From positions 1,594,275 through 1,606,774 of the forward strand of contig CAUJGJ010000185.1 in the NCBI GenBank assembly GCA_963170055.1: a stretch of 12,500 bases of DNA. The letters run 5' to 3'. Shown piece by piece: positions 8,317-12,500 of this stretch. Each line of letters opens with the position of its first letter. The first letter of the stretch is position 1. The DNA is from Halisarca cf. caerulea (Eukaryota; Porifera; Demospongiae; Chondrillida; Halisarcidae). A model generated the notes under the pieces. That model had not been told where the DNA came from, did not search any database, and saw only the letters and a program-made list of their open reading frames with translations. The position numbers and the translations under genes were made by a program.

Positions 8317-8713
8317 TAAAGCCTAATTCCACAAATAATCTCTGAGTTGCAAACTGTTCGTTATACTATCATGAACCACTGTAAACTCTGACAAATTAAG
8401 CTGTCATCATCATCAGTTGCTCTCAAATTAAGTGAACCATGCAAGTCACAAAAGCTAACCATGTACTCCTGACTAGACACTTGTTATTGGTTGTATGGTA
8501 CCCAAATGTAAGTTAACTTGTCATGCTTGTAGAAAAAGGTCAACTAAAATTTTAATTTGCACCTTTTGGCCTTATTCAGTCGGACACATTGTATTATATA
8601 TGCACAAGAGCATAATACATAATAATAAGGCATGGAGTATGCATGTATATATATATAATATTATGTAATATATGCACCTTGTGTATATATGTGTATGCAT
8701 GTGTACTGTTGTA

Positions 8714-8923
<210 letters not shown>

Positions 8924-9060
8924 ATGCATGTAGGTGTGCAAGTGTGAGCAAGTATATAATTATTATATAGACTTCCCTGGGATTGAAATAGAAGTACATG
9001 GTCCTTTCCTTGACAACGTACAGTACACATAGCTGTTTTTGTACTTCACACTAGACTACC

Positions 9061-9249
9061 GGTAACCATAGGCCAGCTAGGCTAAACTGTAATACATTGT
9101 ATATAGAACTCAGAGACTCACTGCATCCTGGTTATTTTATAATAGACACAATGCATATAATATTATACTGTATATATGGTGACGTGCAAATACACTAGTA
9201 CTTGCACTGTATCAGCATATATACACTGAAACATACACGCTTTCCTCAG
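9061..9249. other. AT-rich spacer, nothing recognised
   Basis: Right edge of the duplicated block; similarity to copy A ends here. No gene signal before the microexon candidate. Confidence 0.4.
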
Positions 9250-9279
9250 ACTGTGAAGTTACTGCAGCAGATCGAGGAG
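9250..9279 (+). CDS. Microexon candidate (30 nt)
   Basis: TTTCCTCAG immediately before and GTGAGCG immediately after are near-ideal acceptor and donor sites. The 30 bases between read TVKLLQQIEE in one frame, typical of coiled-coil coding sequence and clearly above the local GC content. A further acceptor (GACTTTCAG) ends at 9312. Joining there would continue in frame as MRSFTLKGT and run into the minisatellite, but the intron would be only 33 nt. No host gene is identified. Confidence 0.3.
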
Positions 9280-9340
9280 GTGAGCGCACGCATTTGACAG
9301 CATGACTTTCAGATGAGGAGTTTCACTCTAAAGGGCACTG

Positions 9341-9724
9341 TTATATCACATTCACCTGCTACATCACATTCACCTGCTACATCACTGTTACATCACATTC
9401 ACCGTTACATCACATTCACCGCTACATCACATTCACCGTTACATCACATTCACCGCTACATCACATTCACCGCTACATCACATTCACCGTTACATCACAT
9501 TCACCGCTACATCACATTCACCGCTACATCACATTCACCGTTACATCACATTCACCGTTACATCTCATTCACTGCTACATCACATTCACCGCTACATCAC
9601 ATTCACCGCTACATCACTGTTACATTACATTCACTGCTACATCACATTCACCCGCTACATCACTTTTACATCACATTCATCGTTACATCACATTCACTGC
9701 TATACATCACATTCACCGTTACAG
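9341..9724 (+). repeat. 17-bp minisatellite, about 20 units
   Basis: Unit TACATCACATTCACCG(C/T). The last base alternates, giving an order of roughly T C T C C T C C T T in the best-preserved part. Two short units (TACATCACTGT) interrupt the array, and the right end is degenerate. Because no phase of the unit holds a plus-strand stop and 17 is not a multiple of 3, all plus frames stay open. The 143-codon frame at 9313-9744 is thus a by-product, with a 17-residue period. Confidence 0.95.
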
Positions 9725-9744
9725 TATCTTCTTGTACACAGTAG

Positions 9745-10019
9745 CATAACGCAATATGCTTTACTTTGGAGTTCAAAATCGGTTTGTATTAACTAATACA
9801 CACATCAATTCTGTAAAATGTAATAGTTTCCAGCATGTTCTATTGCATTTTCTCACAGTGACTGTAATATGTAATAATACATTCTTAGACTAATAACTAT
9901 ACATTGAAGCTATAGGTACATGGAATTCTTTTACAAGCATGGTCACGAACGCCATGGAGATCTATATGGTTCTTATTTCTTATACACTTTGATTCTTTAC
10001 ACAATTGAATGAGATGCTG
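9745..10019. other. 3' flank of gene copy 2
   Basis: AT-rich. No AATAAA on the minus strand was found within about 200 bp of the stop. It shows no clear similarity to the flank of copy 1, in contrast to the coding regions. Confidence 0.5.
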
Positions 10020-11095
10020 CTAAATGACATAAATTTCCAACAATTTTGTGGCAAATTCTTCATTGGATGGTGGCTCATCACAGCACCATCTCACCTCAAT
10101 GTCATCTGTAGTCTCACAAGGTAGTGTTCTACAGAACCATGGCAACCCACTAGCGGAACAGCAACTACTGTCCGTAAAACAACCCTTGCCATCCCACAAG
10201 GGGTCATCTGCAAAGGTGGAGCCTGAAATTCCTTCAGTCCTTCCTCCTTCGCAATAATAATGATTCCCGATGTACAAAGGGGGTTTAATCCCAGGGGTAA
10301 TCGCACAAGGACAATTGGTATCTGTAGACCCACGCGAATAGCCAGCGGCATAAGTCCAAATGTGCTTTCTAGGTATGCCGTGAGTAATGGACAGACCATC
10401 AGTGTAAGGACCATTAATGCTTGGCTTTGGATTGAAACCGTCCAATGTTCTATGAGCATACCCAATAGCCCTCCCACACACTCTGGTGTAGGGAATATCA
10501 CATGTGGAGTACGTGACTGAGGAACATCCAGTGGACACAGACTTGGCACACATTCGTTTTGGAGAAGTGATTGTTCTGAGTGGAGAAGGACAGGTATCAT
10601 CTGGATCGGTCATATCAATGTGGGCCACTCTCATCCATCCTCCTCTGATCCCACAGCGTGTGTCTTCCATGTTGCAGTAGACTCTTTGTATGATAAACTT
10701 TCCACCTTGTTCTCCCTTGACCCAGTAGTGTTCCGAAGTAGCATTGTGTTGATAGCAAAGGAAGATAGCCCTACACGAAGAAGCAGGTTTATCTTGAGTC
10801 AGTCCAATCCCTGGGCAGTCGTTGCCTTTAACAGCAGTCTGATTTGCAGCAACTTCAGCAGTGAATTGTTGTTTAACATCCTTTGTAAGGTCTTCCTTGA
10901 GGTGAAGATAGTCTAGATGTGATATTGTTGTGGTAGGTCCAGGTGGACCATCCCGTCCATCTCTCCCCGCGGAGGTCCTCTACAACAGGGATTACATTGA
11001 TAGGTTTTGTTGTCAGTGATCTCAATCTGATCCTCATGGTGACCTTTTCCATCCACAGGGAGAGCAACCAGGGTGAAGACAATAAGAGCTAACAT
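10020..11095 (-). pseudogene. Frameshifted paralogue of the collagen/fibrinogen-like gene (gene copy 2)
   Basis: Same architecture and orientation as the intact gene at 5014-6126. The ATG at 11095 begins a signal peptide (MLALIVFTLVALPVDG), followed by the NKTYQCNPCCRGPP segment shared with copy 1. Within 10966-10971 there are two extra bases relative to copy 1. As given, translation leaves the collagen run and stops at 10913 after 60 residues. The original frame then stays open from about 10967 to the TAG at 10020 (about 315 codons) and retains GGWMRV, DGLSITHG, HIWTYAAG, DPLWDG and DIEVRWCC. No other lesion is visible, and no GT-AG intron would remove the shift. So this is either a very young pseudogene, an allele, or a sequencing or assembly error. 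The frame also opens at an ATG at 11188, but that lies only about 8-12 nt from the predicted transcription start, so 11095 is preferred. Copy 2 lacks the CC pair that copy 1 has at 270-271 and is about seven residues shorter. Confidence 0.8.
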
Positions 11096-11195
11096 TACGG
11101 CAATTGAATGTACGAGAAAGACTTCAGATGCAAAACGCTGTAGGTAATTTCTGTGACTGTGTACCTTGCCGAAGAACCAAGTGTGCATGACTGTA

Positions 11196-11231
11196 CACGT
11201 GCAGATCTCCTCTATAAGGTGCTCTTTTATA
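11196..11231 (-). promoter_or_regulatory. TATA box of gene copy 2 with shared AGAGGAGATC box
   Basis: Read on the minus strand, a consensus TATAAAAG occupies 11231-11224. The box AGAGGAGATC follows at 11213-11204 and is identical to the one upstream of copy 1. Spacing from the TATA box and alignment to copy 1 both place the transcription start near 11196-11200. No strong initiator match is present. This gives a leader of about 100 nt to the ATG at 11095. Confidence 0.55.
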
Positions 11232-11606
11232 TGCTATAATAATCATCATATATAGTTTCTGAATTATACTGTATATACTGCCATATGTACTTATATGGCG
11301 GGCTTTTAAAGCATACATGTGACGTTTATACAGCGCACCCGTGATCAACGTTTATATACGTACATCACGTGTATATATGCTGATTGTTATCCGGACAAGA
11401 AACCCGATAATGTCGATCTGTACATGCATGTAAAGTATGTCAATAATTAATAAAGACTTATTATGCATGCAAGTATATACATGCATGCTAGTATATTATG
11501 CATCTGCATCCATGCATTGTCAACACATATTCAGAATATACCACCTACGTACATATACACACATGCATGCAAGGACTCGTTGTGTATACTATAATGGGTG
11601 CATGAG
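11232..11606. other. Upstream flank of gene copy 2, TGCATG-rich
   Basis: AT-rich with many TGCATG/CATGCA motifs from 11420 on. No coding region is supported. Confidence 0.4.
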
Positions 11607-11712
11607 CGCAGAGAGTTGAAAATGTGCATTAATGTATAGCTGAATGATGAAAATTAACTCAAAGCTAGTTATTCAGCTATATTACATTAATGTACATTTC
11701 CATCTCTCTGCG
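11607..11712. ncRNA. 106-nt foldback: pre-miRNA-like hairpin or MITE
   Basis: Left arm 11607-11645 pairs with right arm 11671-11712. 36 of 39 left-arm bases are complementary (one further pair is G-U), with a single 3-nt bulge. The 25-nt loop contains a smaller TAACT/AGTTA stem. Arms begin CGCAGAGAG and end AGCTGAAT. The size and near-perfect pairing suit either a long sponge-type microRNA precursor or a short foldback transposon. No target-site duplication is certain (TGCA occurs on both sides). Confidence 0.45.
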
Positions 11713-11759
11713 TTGCATATATATGAAGCTAGCTATAGATTATATAATATTATATAATT

Positions 11760-11835
11760 GTATTGTACATGCCCAGTACATGCATGCCCAGTACATGCAT
11801 GCATGCATGCCCAGTATATGCATGCATGCATGCCC
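11760..11835 (+). repeat. CCCAGTACATGCATG minisatellite
   Basis: Four imperfect units of GCCCAGTA(C/T)ATGCATG with variable numbers of the palindromic ATGC tetranucleotide between them. Confidence 0.75.
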
Positions 11836-11915
11836 GGCCATGAGCTGACTTCCTGCAGAATATGCACCATATGCAGTGCATGCATATAATTATTATTATT
11901 ATGACGCTGTATATA

Positions 11916-11935
11916 ATATATATATATATATATAT
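11916..11935. repeat. (AT)n microsatellite
   Basis: About 20 bp of AT dinucleotides following a TTATTATTATTAT run. Confidence 0.8.
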
Positions 11936-12500
11936 TAAATACATATATTTTTCATCGTTGCATGCATATGAAGAAATGTTCATGCATGCCGGTTCACATG
12001 CCAGGTGGGGCAATTTACATAGCCATTACTTAATTTGATCAATGTACCATACAATTGTCGTAACAACATGATAGCAATATTAAATGGAACATTAATAGTT
12101 TACAGAAATTCGAATGCATGTACAGGTACATTACCTTCATTTTTCTTATTTACACTTGCAATTGCAATTAAGGTCAGCAAAGTTGCAAGGCTACCATACG
12201 CACAGACTTGGGCATACCGTATACATGAGCTCTGTGCATGCGCAATGTGTCACGCAGAACACCCGGTATGTGGAGTCCACACGACACACATATGGTGACA
12301 TTATATTATCTCCGAGTCCGTATCTGACTAATCTAGTGGTGAAAACAGTTACAATAATTTTTATGTCATATCACATTCACTTAAAGTATATTATAATATT
12401 TATCATTGCATTGGCAATACAATAGCAGTATGTCTCATGCCAGCCACTTAATACAATACAAATACACATAAAATCTCATGCACAAACACACAAATGTTAT
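11936..12500. other. Unassigned right end
   Basis: No gene is supported. TGTGCATGCGCA at 12233-12244 matches 11 of 12 positions of the NRF1 site, in a locally GC-richer stretch (12180-12290), so a promoter just beyond or within this part is possible. Open frames on the plus strand (12035-12425) overlap each other and lack convincing composition. Confidence 0.35.

Noticed and set aside
9313..9744. 143-codon frame with a 17-residue repeat
   Set aside because: The 17-bp minisatellite has no plus-strand stop in any phase, so openness is expected by chance. The only hint of coding is the adjacent microexon, which is reported separately.
10048..10520. Open frames on the plus strand, and a shifted minus-strand frame (10091-10600), over gene copy 2
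   Set aside because: They are shadows of the conserved minus-strand frame, which matches copy 1 residue by residue.
11096..11188. 31-residue N-terminal extension of copy 2 from the ATG at 11188
   Set aside because: That ATG is only about 8-12 nt from the predicted start of transcription, and copy 1 has no equivalent; the ATG at 11095 gives a matching signal peptide. Not fully excluded.
11750..12425. Open frames near the right end on both strands
   Set aside because: Low-complexity AT and TGCATG sequence or mutually overlapping frames, with no domain or splice support.

Overview
This window looks like a gene-poor, repeat-rich stretch of an invertebrate nuclear genome, most likely a demosponge. 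The non-coding DNA is AT-rich and studded with long (GT)n tracts. There are no bacterial-style gene blocks, and the core promoters are TATA-type metazoan. The one clear protein family is secreted: a signal peptide, a very short collagen-like GXY run, then a Cys-rich fibrinogen/intelectin-like domain. I associate this kind of protein mainly with sponges and cnidarians; the sponge assignment is from memory of the family and has not been searched.

Layout. Positions 1-1000 hold unassigned sequence with one weak exon candidate on the minus strand. Positions 1021-1310 are a GT tract. Positions ~1670-3400 and ~7400-9060 are two diverged copies of one block, each with an embedded GT tract. A third, partial copy lies at ~3460-4450. 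Each large block is followed by one copy of the same gene on the minus strand: an intact, intronless 370-codon gene at 5014-6126, and a paralogue at 10020-11095 broken by two extra bases in its collagen-like segment. The window is therefore best read as an old tandem duplication, with units of roughly 5-6 kb, of a gene plus its flank. The genes keep stretches of about 97% nucleotide identity, while their flanks and two internal blocks have diverged strongly.

Between the genes (6300-7400) is an island with an ETS site, a YY1-like site over an ATG, and a short exon-like reading frame broken by a frame change. It is bounded by GC-rich palindromes and looks like the captured or decayed 5' end of a housekeeping gene. 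Between the second block and gene copy 2 lie a microexon candidate (9250-9279) and a 17-bp minisatellite (9341-9724). Upstream of copy 2 there is a 106-nt foldback (11607-11712) and TGCATG-rich DNA, then unassigned sequence to the end.

Both paralogues have a TATA box and share a short AGAGGAGATC box just before the predicted transcription start, so they are probably expressed from similar promoters. Their products would be secreted or extracellular-matrix, lectin-like proteins. The pattern of near-identical framework and variable loops is the most interesting biological signal here. Most of the other long open frames in the window are translations of GT/CA repeats and are not genes.
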